From Sulfurospirillum sp. UBA4058 (GTDB lineage Bacteria > Campylobacterota > Campylobacteria > Campylobacterales > Sulfurospirillaceae), in contig DFZK01000007.1 of the NCBI GenBank assembly GCA_002382085.1, positions 62,001 through 126,000 on the forward strand: a stretch of DNA of 64,000 nucleotides, written 5' to 3'. The position numbers and the translations under genes are program-made. Below, one piece after another: positions 43,625 through 51,552 of this stretch. Every line of letters starts with the position of its first letter. Position 1 is the first letter of the stretch. The notes under the pieces were generated by a model that saw nothing but the letters and a program-made list of their open reading frames with translations, was not told the DNA's origin and did not search any database.

Positions 43625-44593
43625 ATGATAAAAACGGTACTGCAAAAAATTTTCTACGTGGTACTGATGTTAGGTCTTATCTCTTTAATCTCTTTTGGAG
43701 CTATTCATTTAGCTCCCAACTCTTTTTTCGCGAGCGGTGAACTCAATCCGAACATTACGCAAGAATCTTTAGACCAACTCAAACGGGTTTACGGGCTCGA
43801 TCAATCGCTTTTCATGCAATTTTTTTCATGGTTGAAGGCGATTCTTCATTTAGACTTCGGAATCTCTTTTGCAAGCGGGAAGCCGGTACGCGACGAGATT
43901 TTAGATCGACTTGCGATCACGTTGGTTCTCAACGGCGTAAGTTTGGTGTTCGTATTGGCGATTTCGCTTTATCTGGGTATCAAAGCGGCGATGAAACAAG
44001 GCTTCTACGACAAAAGCGTGAAACAGTTTGCTTTGATCAGCTATGCAATGCCTTCGTTTTATTTGGCACTTTTAACGGTCATCGTTTTTGCGGTACGTTA
44101 CAAGCTTTTTCCGATTTCGGGACTGCATTCACAAGGTCTTCCTCAAGAGGGATGGATAGTCTATGCGGATATGGCTTGGCATATCAGCTTACCTATTTTC
44201 GTGATGGTGTTTGGAGGTGTCGGAAGTTTAATTTTATACGTTCGTAGCTTGAGTTTGGCTGTTTTAAAGAGTGACTACGTCTTCTTTGCCAAAAGCCGAG
44301 GCATTAGAGGAAAAGCACTTTTAATGCGTTTTATTCTACCCAATCTTGCTCCTCCGATCGTCACGATTTTAGGATTGTCGTTACCGGGATTGATCGGCGG
44401 TAGCGTTATTTTAGAATCGATTTTTGCTATTAACGGCATGGGGTTACTGTTTTATCAGAGTGCTTTAAGTCGTGATTATCCCGTCATTATGGGAATACTC
44501 ATTATAACTTCGTTTTTGACGCTTTTGGGCAACATGATTGCCGATTTGGTTTTGGTGAAACTCAATCCACATTTTAAAAGGAGAAACATATGA
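43625..44593 (+). CDS. ABC transporter permease, DppB/OppB type
   Basis: A 322-residue inner-membrane permease with six membrane segments. The N-terminus has LGLISLISFGAIHLAPNSFF and RVYGLDQSLFMQFFSWLKAILHLDFGISF. The permease loop is FAKSRGIRGKALLMRFILPNLAPPIV. These match the dipeptide/oligopeptide/nickel family. No partner permease, ATPase or binding protein is adjacent, so it is an orphan here; partners must be elsewhere if it works. The ATG at 43625 follows AAGGATCATCG. It overlaps the lipoprotein gene at ATATGA. Confidence 0.88.
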   Translation: MIKTVLQKIFYVVLMLGLISLISFGAIHLAPNSFFASGELNPNITQESLDQLKRVYGLDQSLFMQFFSWLKAILHLDFGISFASGKPVRDEILDRLAITLVLNGVSLVFVLAISLYLGIKAAMKQGFYDKSVKQFALISYAMPSFYLALLTVIVFAVRYKLFPISGLHSQGLPQEGWIVYADMAWHISLPIFVMVFGGVGSLILYVRSLSLAVLKSDYVFFAKSRGIRGKALLMRFILPNLAPPIVTILGLSLPGLIGGSVILESIFAINGMGLLFYQSALSRDYPVIMGILIITSFLTLLGNMIADLVLVKLNPHFKRRNI

Positions 44594-44739
44594 AATATTT
44601 ATTCCCCCTTTTTTGTATTGCGCTTTTGAGCGGTTGCGCGACTTGGGGCGGCATTAAAAAAGACGCGAAAGACGGTTACGAATGGACGAAAGAGAAAGTC
44701 AACGACGGGGCGACGTACGTCAAAGAAAAAACGGAATAA
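44590..44739 (+). CDS. Small entericidin-like lipoprotein (49 residues)
   Basis: A very short gene starting in the ATGA overlap with the permease stop. The sequence has a hydrophobic signal ending in a lipobox, LLSGC, with the modified Cys at residue 16. The mature part of 34 residues is charged and helical (GGIKKDAKDGYEWTKEKV and so on). This looks like an entericidin-type or other minor outer-membrane lipoprotein, a substrate for Lgt. AAAAGGAGAAACAT is the ribosome-binding site. It is followed immediately by the inverted TTACATGTAA pair. Confidence 0.75.
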   Translation: MKYLFPLFCIALLSGCATWGGIKKDAKDGYEWTKEKVNDGATYVKEKTE

Positions 44740-44743
44740 AGTC

Positions 44744-44775
44744 TTACATGTAAAGCCGAAAAGCTTTACATGTAA
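44744..44775. terminator. Inverted pair of TTACATGTAA palindromes forming a 13-bp hairpin
   Basis: TTACATGTAAAGC (44744-44756), CGAAAA (44757-44762), GCTTTACATGTAA (44763-44775) is a perfect 13-bp stem with a 6-base loop. It lies between the lipoprotein stop and the convergent nusA stop and so can end transcription on both strands. It is built from two copies of the dispersed palindrome. Confidence 0.7.
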
Positions 44776-44781
44776 CGAATA

Positions 44782-45915
44782 TTAAAGTCCTCCGAAGAGT
44801 TTTTTCAAGGCGTCAGGATTGCGTTCGGCTTGTTCGGGAGCACTCTCTCCGGAAGGGAGTGCAGATGCTGCTGCCGCACTTGAGGATTCGTGTAGTTCGA
44901 CTTCGACGCCGCAGAGCATAGAGGTTAGACGGATATTGATGCCGTTTTTACCGATCGCCTTTGATTTTTGGTCGCTCGGAAGCGTGACGATCGCTTTGCC
45001 GTTTTGCAATTTAACGTTGGAAATAATTGCCGGTGCTAGCGTGCGGGCGATGAAAATTTCCGGAACATTTGAAAATTCGATACAGTCGATATTTTCATTA
45101 TGTAACTCTTTACTGACCGCATTGATACGCACCCCTTTTGTTCCGACCGTTGCACCGACGGCATCGATGTTCGGATGCAACGACATTAACGCGATTTTAG
45201 CGCGTTCTCCCGGGATTCTTGCACTGCCTACGACTTTGATCATACCGTCTTTAATTTCAGGGACTTCGAGTTCCAAAAGCGATTCTAAAAATTTTGGACT
45301 GGTACGGGAGAGTTCAACGTACATGCCTTGCGACTTATCGATCAGCACTTTGCGAATAACGCTTTTGACCACGTTCCCGACTTTAAATTTTTCGCCTTTG
45401 ATACGGTTCTTTCGAGGAAGAACCGCTCGAATTTCATCAATTTCGATGTAAGTGTTTTCATCGTTATCGACGCGTACGACGGTACCGAAAACGGTTTTAC
45501 CGACCAGTTTTTGGTATTTTTCGAAAATATTGTTTTCCAAGAGGCGTTGAATGTGGTATTCGAGTTCTTTTTGGAGGGTCGCCGCGGCGGTTCGACCTAA
45601 ATTGTCTAGAGGTAATTCGTAGGTGAGTTCATCGCCGATTTCAATTTCGGGATCGACCTCTTTAGCCTCTTTAATTGCGATAAAATTTTCATTGCCTTCT
45701 TGCAAACGTTCGTCTTCGGGCGTAACGACGAGCACTTTTTGGTACAATTTGAGGGTCTTAGTCGCAGGATCGATTTCGGCGTCGTATTCGTATTGTGAGC
45801 CGTAAATTTTCTTGGCGGTTTTAACGAGTGCTACCGTAACGGTGTTTTTCACTTCATTAATATCTAACCCTTTTTCATGAGCAATGGATTCTATAATATC
45901 AACAATTCTTTCCAT
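44782..45915 (-). CDS. nusA: Transcription termination/antitermination factor NusA
   Basis: A 377-residue RNA polymerase-associated factor affecting pausing, termination and antitermination. It has an N-terminal domain (residues 1-125), an S1 domain (GTVVRVDNDENTYIEI), and KH1 and KH2 domains (RVDAVGATVGTKGVRI-type VGATVGTKGVRINAV; KAIGKNGINIRLTS). The C-terminal acidic repeats of E. coli NusA are lacking, as in most bacteria. Gene neighbours are the divergent HP0268-family gene and miaB. Confidence 0.97.
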   Translation of the reverse strand: MERIVDIIESIAHEKGLDINEVKNTVTVALVKTAKKIYGSQYEYDAEIDPATKTLKLYQKVLVVTPEDERLQEGNENFIAIKEAKEVDPEIEIGDELTYELPLDNLGRTAAATLQKELEYHIQRLLENNIFEKYQKLVGKTVFGTVVRVDNDENTYIEIDEIRAVLPRKNRIKGEKFKVGNVVKSVIRKVLIDKSQGMYVELSRTSPKFLESLLELEVPEIKDGMIKVVGSARIPGERAKIALMSLHPNIDAVGATVGTKGVRINAVSKELHNENIDCIEFSNVPEIFIARTLAPAIISNVKLQNGKAIVTLPSDQKSKAIGKNGINIRLTSMLCGVEVELHESSSAAAASALPSGESAPEQAERNPDALKKLFGGL

Positions 45916-46177
45916 AGGTATCCTTAAAAAATTAACGTATTTTACGCTTTCGATAGGTATCGCAATGATGAAAACTCAAAATTAAATCATGGAAATTTAA
46001 ACGATAGCGAGCTGAGGAAAAATGATTATAGCCAAACTCTTCTTTTATTTTTCTTTATAAGAGTAAACTAGTACGCTTTTAATGAGGAATTTATCGTAAA
46101 TAAAGTATACTTCGCGATATATCTTTGTGCATAGTGAACACATACGATAATTTTTGCGATAGAAAAGAGGTTGGCAA
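45916..46177. other. Divergent intergenic region nusA / HP0268-family gene
   Basis: 262 bases of AT-rich sequence without a convincing gene. It contains a CGATA-GG-TATCG imperfect palindrome (45951-45962) and, near 46107, TATACT, a possible -10 box for the plus-strand gene. Nothing further could be supported. Confidence 0.4.
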
Positions 46178-46420
46178 ATGGAAATTAAATTGGCAAGAAA
46201 CGAAATCAACGGAAAACCCAAAACGATTACCTTAGAAAAAGTAGCCGAAATTATTGAAAAAGAGGGACAAAAGATTTTTTATTTCGACAAGGAAAATTCT
46301 CATAAAGACCTTGTCGCGCTCGTCGAGCACTTTGAAGCGAAAGGGTTGAGCGTTTATTTGCGCGATATTCGTTACGGTTTAGGTGAAGGCGATTACATGT
46401 ATGAAGTTCATATTTTATAA
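46178..46420 (+). CDS. HP0268-family small protein
   Basis: An 80-residue protein with an alpha/beta layout (MEIKLARNEI, TLEKVAEIIEKEGQKIFYFDKEN, GLSVYLRDIRYGLGEGDYMYEVHIL). It matches in length and pattern the H. pylori HP0268 family, reported to have nicking endonuclease and RNase activity. It is upstream of miaB as in Helicobacter, and downstream of a divergent nusA. The link of a small nuclease-like protein with a tRNA-modification gene is conserved in the class; its meaning is not known. The gap to miaB is nine bases. Confidence 0.8.
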   Translation: MEIKLARNEINGKPKTITLEKVAEIIEKEGQKIFYFDKENSHKDLVALVEHFEAKGLSVYLRDIRYGLGEGDYMYEVHIL

Positions 46421-46429
46421 GGTCGTGTT

Positions 46430-47746
46430 TTGGGTATAAAAGAAGAGAAAAAGCTTTTTATCGAGACTCTAGGGTGTGCGATGAACGTTCGGGATTCCGA
46501 ACATATCATCGCAGAACTCGGAGGTAAAGAAAATTATGTTCTAACGCAAAATATACAAGAAGCGGATTTGATCGTGATTAACACCTGTAGCGTGCGCGAA
46601 AAACCCGTGAGTAAACTTTTTTCGGAAATCGGAAAATACAATCTTCAAAAAAAAGCGGGTGCCAAAATCGGCGTCTGCGGATGCACCGCAAGCCATTTAG
46701 GCAAAGAAATCTTTAAACGTGCTCCTTACGTTAGTTTTGTCATCGGTGCGCGTAACGTCTCTAAAATTTCAACCGCGGTCAATAACGAAAAATTTTTAAG
46801 CGTCGATACCGATTACGACGAAAGCGCATACGCATTCGGCGAATACCGTAACAGTCTTTATAAAGCATACGTCAATATCTCCATCGGATGCGATAAAAAA
46901 TGTACTTACTGCATCGTTCCGCATACTAGAGGCGAAGAGATATCGATTCCTGCGGATCTCATTTTAAACGAAGCACGCAAAGCGGCTAAAAACGGAGCAA
47001 AAGAGATTTTTTTATTGGGTCAAAACGTCAACAATTACGGAAAGCGTTTCAGCGGCAACCTACGCTCGGATATGGATTTTTCGGATCTTTTAAACCGCCT
47101 TTCCGAAATTCCCGAAGTCGAGCGCATTCGATTTACGTCTCCGCATCCCTTGCATATGGACGACAAGTTTTTAGAGACGTTTGCCTCAAATCCCAAAGTC
47201 TGCAAATCGATGCATATGCCGCTTCAAAGCGGTTCGACGCATATATTAGAGCGAATGAAGCGCGGCTATAGCAAAGAATGGTTTTTAAATCGGGCGTTGA
47301 AATTGCGCGAAATGATTCCCGACGTTTCCATTAGTACCGATATTATCGTGGCTTTTCCGGGTGAAAGCGATGAAGATTTTGAAGAGACGCTCGATGTGAT
47401 GCGTCAAGTAAAGTTCGAGCAGGTATTTGCGTTTAAATATTCCGCGCGTCCCTTAACCAAGGCGGCGGAATTTACCGATCAAATCGATTCGGAGATAGGT
47501 TCGGCGCGTTTAGAGCGGTTGCAATTGTTACAAGATGAAATTTTAGACGAGATCGCTTCTTCGCATCAAGATAAGATCTATCCCGTGTATATCGACGAGC
47601 TTCGTAACAGCGGTTATTTGGCCGGACGAAGCGATAACAACGCGTTGGTTCAAATTAAAGGCGACGAGAATTTGCTCGGTCGTACCGTTAACATTAAAAT
47701 CACTAACCCTAAACGGCTTTCGCTCTATGGCGAATTGGTTCTCTAA
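46430..47746 (+). CDS. miaB: tRNA-2-methylthio-N6-dimethylallyladenosine synthase
   Basis: A 438-residue radical-SAM methylthiotransferase that adds the ms2 group to i6A37 of tRNAs reading U-starting codons. The N-terminal UPF0004 domain binds one [4Fe-4S] cluster through cysteines in TLGCAMN, NTCSVRE and GVCGCTAS. The radical-SAM cluster is in SIGCDKKCTYCIVPHTRG. A C-terminal TRAM domain is present. The start is TTG at 46430 with AAGG a few bases upstream; no ATG fits. It overlaps the next gene by 20 bases. Confidence 0.97.
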   Translation: MGIKEEKKLFIETLGCAMNVRDSEHIIAELGGKENYVLTQNIQEADLIVINTCSVREKPVSKLFSEIGKYNLQKKAGAKIGVCGCTASHLGKEIFKRAPYVSFVIGARNVSKISTAVNNEKFLSVDTDYDESAYAFGEYRNSLYKAYVNISIGCDKKCTYCIVPHTRGEEISIPADLILNEARKAAKNGAKEIFLLGQNVNNYGKRFSGNLRSDMDFSDLLNRLSEIPEVERIRFTSPHPLHMDDKFLETFASNPKVCKSMHMPLQSGSTHILERMKRGYSKEWFLNRALKLREMIPDVSISTDIIVAFPGESDEDFEETLDVMRQVKFEQVFAFKYSARPLTKAAEFTDQIDSEIGSARLERLQLLQDEILDEIASSHQDKIYPVYIDELRNSGYLAGRSDNNALVQIKGDENLLGRTVNIKITNPKRLSLYGELVL

Positions 47747-48368
47747 GAAAAATCGGCGCACATGGCTTGTACGGGTCGCGCCGCCCGTTGCTTATATCTT
47801 AACGAAGCTTCTTTTTGCGACATGTAAAAAAGTACTGCACGAAGAGATCAACGGAGCGGACACGCCGAGCATCTATGCGGCATGGCACGGGGATATTTTG
47901 GCATTGATTTTCGGCTACATGTATTATGCCAAACAGGTTAAAGTAGATGCGATCATTAGCCGCCATAGCGACGGAGAGATGATAGCGCGTGTGGTAGAGC
48001 TTGCCGGAGCGCAGACGATTCGCGGCAGTTCGTCTAAAGGCGGTAGTACCGTTTTACGGGCGGCCTTGAGGAGCTTGAAGAATGGACGCGACGTTGCTAT
48101 AACGCCCGATGGACCAAGAGGACCTCGCTATTCCGTAGCCGACGGCGTGGTGGTTTTAGCACAGATGCGCCGTGCTCCGATTATCGCAGTTAATTGTCGC
48201 CCGAGCTCTTTTTGGACAATGAACAGTTGGGATGCGTTTTGTATTCCAAAACCGTTTAGCACGCTTCATTTTTATTACAGCAATCCTTTTTACGTGGACG
48301 GGCTTTCGCTTGAAGAGGCAAAAGCTTTGATACAACGGGAGCTGCTGGTGCATGCGGCGAATGCATAA
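47727..48368 (+). CDS. DUF374 family lysophospholipid acyltransferase-like protein
   Basis: A 213-residue protein with an N-terminal hydrophobic segment and the DUF374 core: IYAAWHGDILALIF, DAIISRHSDGEMIARVV, GSSSKGGSTVLRAALRSLKNG and VAITPDGPRGPRY. The histidine- and glycine-rich motifs resemble glycerolipid acyltransferases. The family often works on lipid A or other envelope lipids, but the substrate here is unknown. It starts inside the miaB 3' end in another frame and ends a short operon with miaB. Confidence 0.85.
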   Translation: MANWFSKKNRRTWLVRVAPPVAYILTKLLFATCKKVLHEEINGADTPSIYAAWHGDILALIFGYMYYAKQVKVDAIISRHSDGEMIARVVELAGAQTIRGSSSKGGSTVLRAALRSLKNGRDVAITPDGPRGPRYSVADGVVVLAQMRRAPIIAVNCRPSSFWTMNSWDAFCIPKPFSTLHFYYSNPFYVDGLSLEEAKALIQRELLVHAANA

Positions 48369-48485
48369 TTGCTATCAATCGGTACGTCTTTTGCTTGCAC
48401 TTTTAGAAAGCTTAAGCAAGATTAGTCTAATATATAAGCTAAAATTAACCTCCGTGAGCAAGCAAGTGAATAAAAGAGACGACGT

Positions 48486-49547
48486 ATGAGCATTAAAACG
48501 GTTCTACAAAAAAAATTTGAAAATCTTTTTGTCTCTATCGTCGTGAACGATGCCGAATGCGTTTTGCGCTGCAAGGTTCTCAAAAATAAGACGGTTCAAA
48601 AAACCTTTACGAAGACGTTTTCCCTCACGTTGCCTCTTGAAGCGTTAGATCAAGCACTCGAAAATTATCTTATGAATTTACAAGACGAATATCGATTCGT
48701 TTACATCGCTTATTTATTGGATGCTTTAGGACAAGGTGCGATTGAGGGCATCGATAAAAAAAGCCTGCAAAGACAAAATATCGATACGGAAACGACCTAT
48801 TGCTTACCCGTTCGTAATCAATGGACGGCGTATGCGGCTTCGATGGAAATTAAGAGCGTCAAAAATCTTTTTTCGGAAGTCGGCGTCGATTTTATTATCT
48901 CTCCTTTTATCGTTTTAAGCGATTTCGTCAGTGCTCAAAAACCGAAAAATAAACCGACGTGTTATCTCTTAAACGGGCATAATTTTTTTATTATGGCGGT
49001 CTTTAACGAGACGCGTCTTCATTTCGGTGCTTTTTTCAAAACGCAAAGCGACGCCTCCTTTACGCGTAGCAATGATCTTAACGATTGGGAAAACGAGCAA
49101 AAAGAAGAAGAAATCGTGACGGCGGGCGAGCTTCCTGAATTGGCGCATGAAGAGCCCGAGCAAGAAGAGTTGGACGAATTAGGAGAGTTGAGCGATTTAG
49201 ACACGATCGACGAATTACGTTCGACCGATACTTTCTCCGACGTCGACGATAAAACGCTCGGTTTTTTTAAAGATCTTAACGAAATGAAAGAAGAAGACGT
49301 AAGCTTAGAGCTTTACGGTCGGGATTTAACGGTTTACAAATATCTCAAATCCTCGTTGGAAGAGTATTACCACAATCCTCTCTATCCGAGCGAATTTATC
49401 GAAGAGATCATCATTTTCGACGGTTACGAGGTAAGTTCGGATTTAATCCATCAAATTGAAGACGAACTCATGATGGACGTTGAACTCCACAAAGTCGATA
49501 TCGGCGAGAAAGTTTGCGATTTAGCGATTCGCGAGGTATTTCCATGA
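48486..49547 (+). CDS. PilM-like cytoplasmic protein of a pilus/secretion alignment complex
   Basis: A 353-residue protein without membrane segments. It has an N-terminal domain up to about residue 195, which could be a divergent actin-like PilM/GspL domain (TCYLLNGHNFFIMAVFNETRLHFGAFF), an acidic linker of about 50 residues (EEPEQEELDELGELSDLD) and a C-terminal domain. The call rests mainly on context: the next two genes have PilN- and PilO-like features and are overlapped or coupled. I do not recognise the sequence with certainty. It overlaps the next gene by four bases. Confidence 0.6.
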   Translation: MSIKTVLQKKFENLFVSIVVNDAECVLRCKVLKNKTVQKTFTKTFSLTLPLEALDQALENYLMNLQDEYRFVYIAYLLDALGQGAIEGIDKKSLQRQNIDTETTYCLPVRNQWTAYAASMEIKSVKNLFSEVGVDFIISPFIVLSDFVSAQKPKNKPTCYLLNGHNFFIMAVFNETRLHFGAFFKTQSDASFTRSNDLNDWENEQKEEEIVTAGELPELAHEEPEQEELDELGELSDLDTIDELRSTDTFSDVDDKTLGFFKDLNEMKEEDVSLELYGRDLTVYKYLKSSLEEYYHNPLYPSEFIEEIIIFDGYEVSSDLIHQIEDELMMDVELHKVDIGEKVCDLAIREVFP

Positions 49548-50065
49548 AATACAGCTTTATAACGCCAAGGACAAAACCTTTCTTATCGCTTTTTAGCAAG
49601 ATGTGGGTCATTTTTATTCTGTCTATGTCGGGTTTTATGATACTCTTCGACGGTTATCTCGCGTATGAAATCCGTTCGTTTAAAACCGGTATGGTTGATT
49701 TAACGAATGAGCGTGAAACGCTTGAAAAACGAATTGACGAAGACGACGAGATTATCGGGTTGATTTTGCGTCAAAAAGCACTTGCGGAAGAGATTTTTTC
49801 CAACAACACGCTTTTGAAAGAGAGCATGAAAAACTTGTTTGATTTGGTTCCCGATCAAATTACGCTGAAAAAAGTCGAAATGGAACGTAACTCGTTGATC
49901 TTATACGGAGTAACGCCTACGCAAGATACTTTCAACTTCCTCTTAGCGGCTCCTTTAAAGTCGATTTTTCATACCAGCAATACCAATTTTTATTTGACGA
50001 AAGAGGGTTGGTATAACTTCGTAAGCGTCAATAAAATTATTGCGGAGGAGAGCATCGGTGAGTAG
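49544..50065 (+). CDS. PilN-like bitopic inner-membrane protein
   Basis: A 173-residue protein with a short cytoplasmic N-terminus, one membrane helix (about residues 22-45), a coiled-coil segment (TNERETLEKRIDEDDE) and a periplasmic ferredoxin-like domain (LFDLVPDQITLKKVEMERNSLILYG, FNFLLAAPLKSIF, GWYNFVSVNKI). This layout is that of PilN/GspL C-terminal domains in type IV pilus and type II secretion systems. The ATG at 49544 overlaps the previous stop. Confidence comes from architecture plus gene order. Confidence 0.7.
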   Translation: MKYSFITPRTKPFLSLFSKMWVIFILSMSGFMILFDGYLAYEIRSFKTGMVDLTNERETLEKRIDEDDEIIGLILRQKALAEEIFSNNTLLKESMKNLFDLVPDQITLKKVEMERNSLILYGVTPTQDTFNFLLAAPLKSIFHTSNTNFYLTKEGWYNFVSVNKIIAEESIGE

Positions 50066-50615
50066 TTTTGATCGCAGTCTCGAAAAAATAGATTTGATGA
50101 AACTCTTGCTTTTCTTGATGGTATTTCTCGTGATAACGTTTGGGTTTATTTTTATTTTGATTATTCCCAACGTCAAAGAGTATCGCGTATTGCAAGCCGA
50201 ATACAAACGGGTTTTAGTGCATAAAACGCGCGTCGAAAATCTTTTTTTGGAACGGGAAGCCGAACTTTCGAAGCTCAAAGCCGAGAACGTACATGCGATT
50301 CAAGCGTTTAAGCACACGTTTGCGCCTACGGAATTTATACGCTATGCCGGCAAGTTTTTTACCAACGTTTCATTGGTCGAAGTCTCAAAATCCGACTATA
50401 AAAAAGAGTTTGTCGAGTATGAACTCAATGTGACCTCGACGCTTAAAACGCCGACCAATTTTTACAATTTTTTAGAAGGGCTCAACCGCTACAACAATAT
50501 CATTCAAGCCGATTTCCCGATTCATCTCGAATCTAACGCTCAAACGATCTCCTCAACGTTTAAAATTAAAGTTTACGATCTCAACGCAACGACGAAAGAT
50601 CCAGCTCGGAAATAA
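50058..50615 (+). CDS. PilO-like bitopic inner-membrane protein
   Basis: A 185-residue protein with one membrane helix (about residues 15-38), a coiled coil (EYRVLQAEYKRVLVHKTRVENLFLEREAEL) and a periplasmic domain with TPTNFYNFLEGLNRYNNIIQ and STFKIKVYDL, typical of PilO. The start GTG at 50058 overlaps the previous gene by eight bases. Together with its two upstream neighbours it would form the platform linking cytoplasmic ATPase and secretin. The convergent tilS gene overlaps its end by 35 bases. Confidence 0.72.
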   Translation: MSSFDRSLEKIDLMKLLLFLMVFLVITFGFIFILIIPNVKEYRVLQAEYKRVLVHKTRVENLFLEREAELSKLKAENVHAIQAFKHTFAPTEFIRYAGKFFTNVSLVEVSKSDYKKEFVEYELNVTSTLKTPTNFYNFLEGLNRYNNIIQADFPIHLESNAQTISSTFKIKVYDLNATTKDPARK

Positions 50616-51552
50616 ACAAGTACGCACGAATTTTAAGAGGAATGCGCGCTTTGCGGCAGGCTTCTTTAAACGATTTGGGCATGACGGCCTTGAGAAAAGG
50701 CGCGACGTAGATGACGGATTCGTCGAAAACCACCGCAAATCTTCCGCCGACGACACAGTCTTTGGTCCGTAATACTTCATCACGCTCGGCTTTGGAGAGC
50801 ACCTTTCCTAAACATTTTAATGCTTTGTCGACACGGCGAATAGCGATCAAATCATCGGCGTTTCGATCGCAGATAAAAAGATCGCCGAGCCGCTTGGAAC
50901 CTTCGGGCAAAAGACGTTTGACATCTTCTTCGAGGTAGGTGAAACTTTGAGCAATTCCTGTTTCGTTTAAGCCAAGCAAAGGCGTCGCGAACGTATGGCG
51001 GATACGGTTGCGCCATACGGACGTATCGTCGTTGCTCTCGTCGTGAAAGTACGTAAGCTCTTTTTTGTTCAAAAAGTCCTCTAACGTCGCTTTGGAAAGA
51101 TGCAAGAGCGGGCGAACCAACATGTAATCTTTTCGCTCTTCATAGACCTTCATACCGAGCATTTCGACCAATCCCGCACCTTTGGAGAGTTGCATCAAAA
51201 ACCACTCCAAACGATCGCCCAAATGGTGTGCCGTCACGAGCGTATCGTACCCGTAGTAACGGATCAAAGTTTCACAACAGCCGTAACGCTCATCGCGGGC
51301 ACGGTGTTCAAAATTGGATGCGGGAAGTTTACATGTAAAGATAAAATAGTGTTTACGGTAACGCGTCGCAAGTGTTTTGGCATGCTCCTCTTCTGCGTCG
51401 CTTTGCATTCTGGTTTGATAATTGACTAAGACGATATCGAAAGGAATTTTTGCGTGCTCGAGTAAAAAGAAGAGGGCGGTCGAATCGCCGCCGCCCGAAA
51501 AGGCTAAAAGATTTTTGCGGTTACGAAGAAAGGCAAGGGTTTCTTCATGCAA
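50581..51552 (-). CDS. tilS: tRNA(Ile)-lysidine synthase
   Basis: About 323 residues. It converts C34 of the AUA-reading tRNA-Ile to lysidine. The PP-loop is LLAFSGGGDSTALFFLLEHA. Other family parts are VLVNYQTR, the HHLGDRLEWFLMQLSKGAG segment and WRNRIRHTFATPLL. I place the start at TTG 51552, eight bases inside the end of rimO; longer in-frame starts up to 51636 would overlap rimO deeply. A TTTACATGTAAA palindrome lies inside (51328-51339, in reading FTCK). Without TilS isoleucine AUA codons could not be read properly, so it is essential in most bacteria. Confidence 0.93.
   Translation of the reverse strand: MHEETLAFLRNRKNLLAFSGGGDSTALFFLLEHAKIPFDIVLVNYQTRMQSDAEEEHAKTLATRYRKHYFIFTCKLPASNFEHRARDERYGCCETLIRYYGYDTLVTAHHLGDRLEWFLMQLSKGAGLVEMLGMKVYEERKDYMLVRPLLHLSKATLEDFLNKKELTYFHDESNDDTSVWRNRIRHTFATPLLGLNETGIAQSFTYLEEDVKRLLPEGSKRLGDLFICDRNADDLIAIRRVDKALKCLGKVLSKAERDEVLRTKDCVVGGRFAVVFDESVIYVAPFLKAVMPKSFKEACRKARIPLKIRAYLFISELDLSSLR

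Noticed and set aside
44782..45915. Large plus-strand frame in nusA (44819-45451)
   Set aside because: It is antisense to NusA; its serine- and leucine-rich product is typical of a shadow frame.
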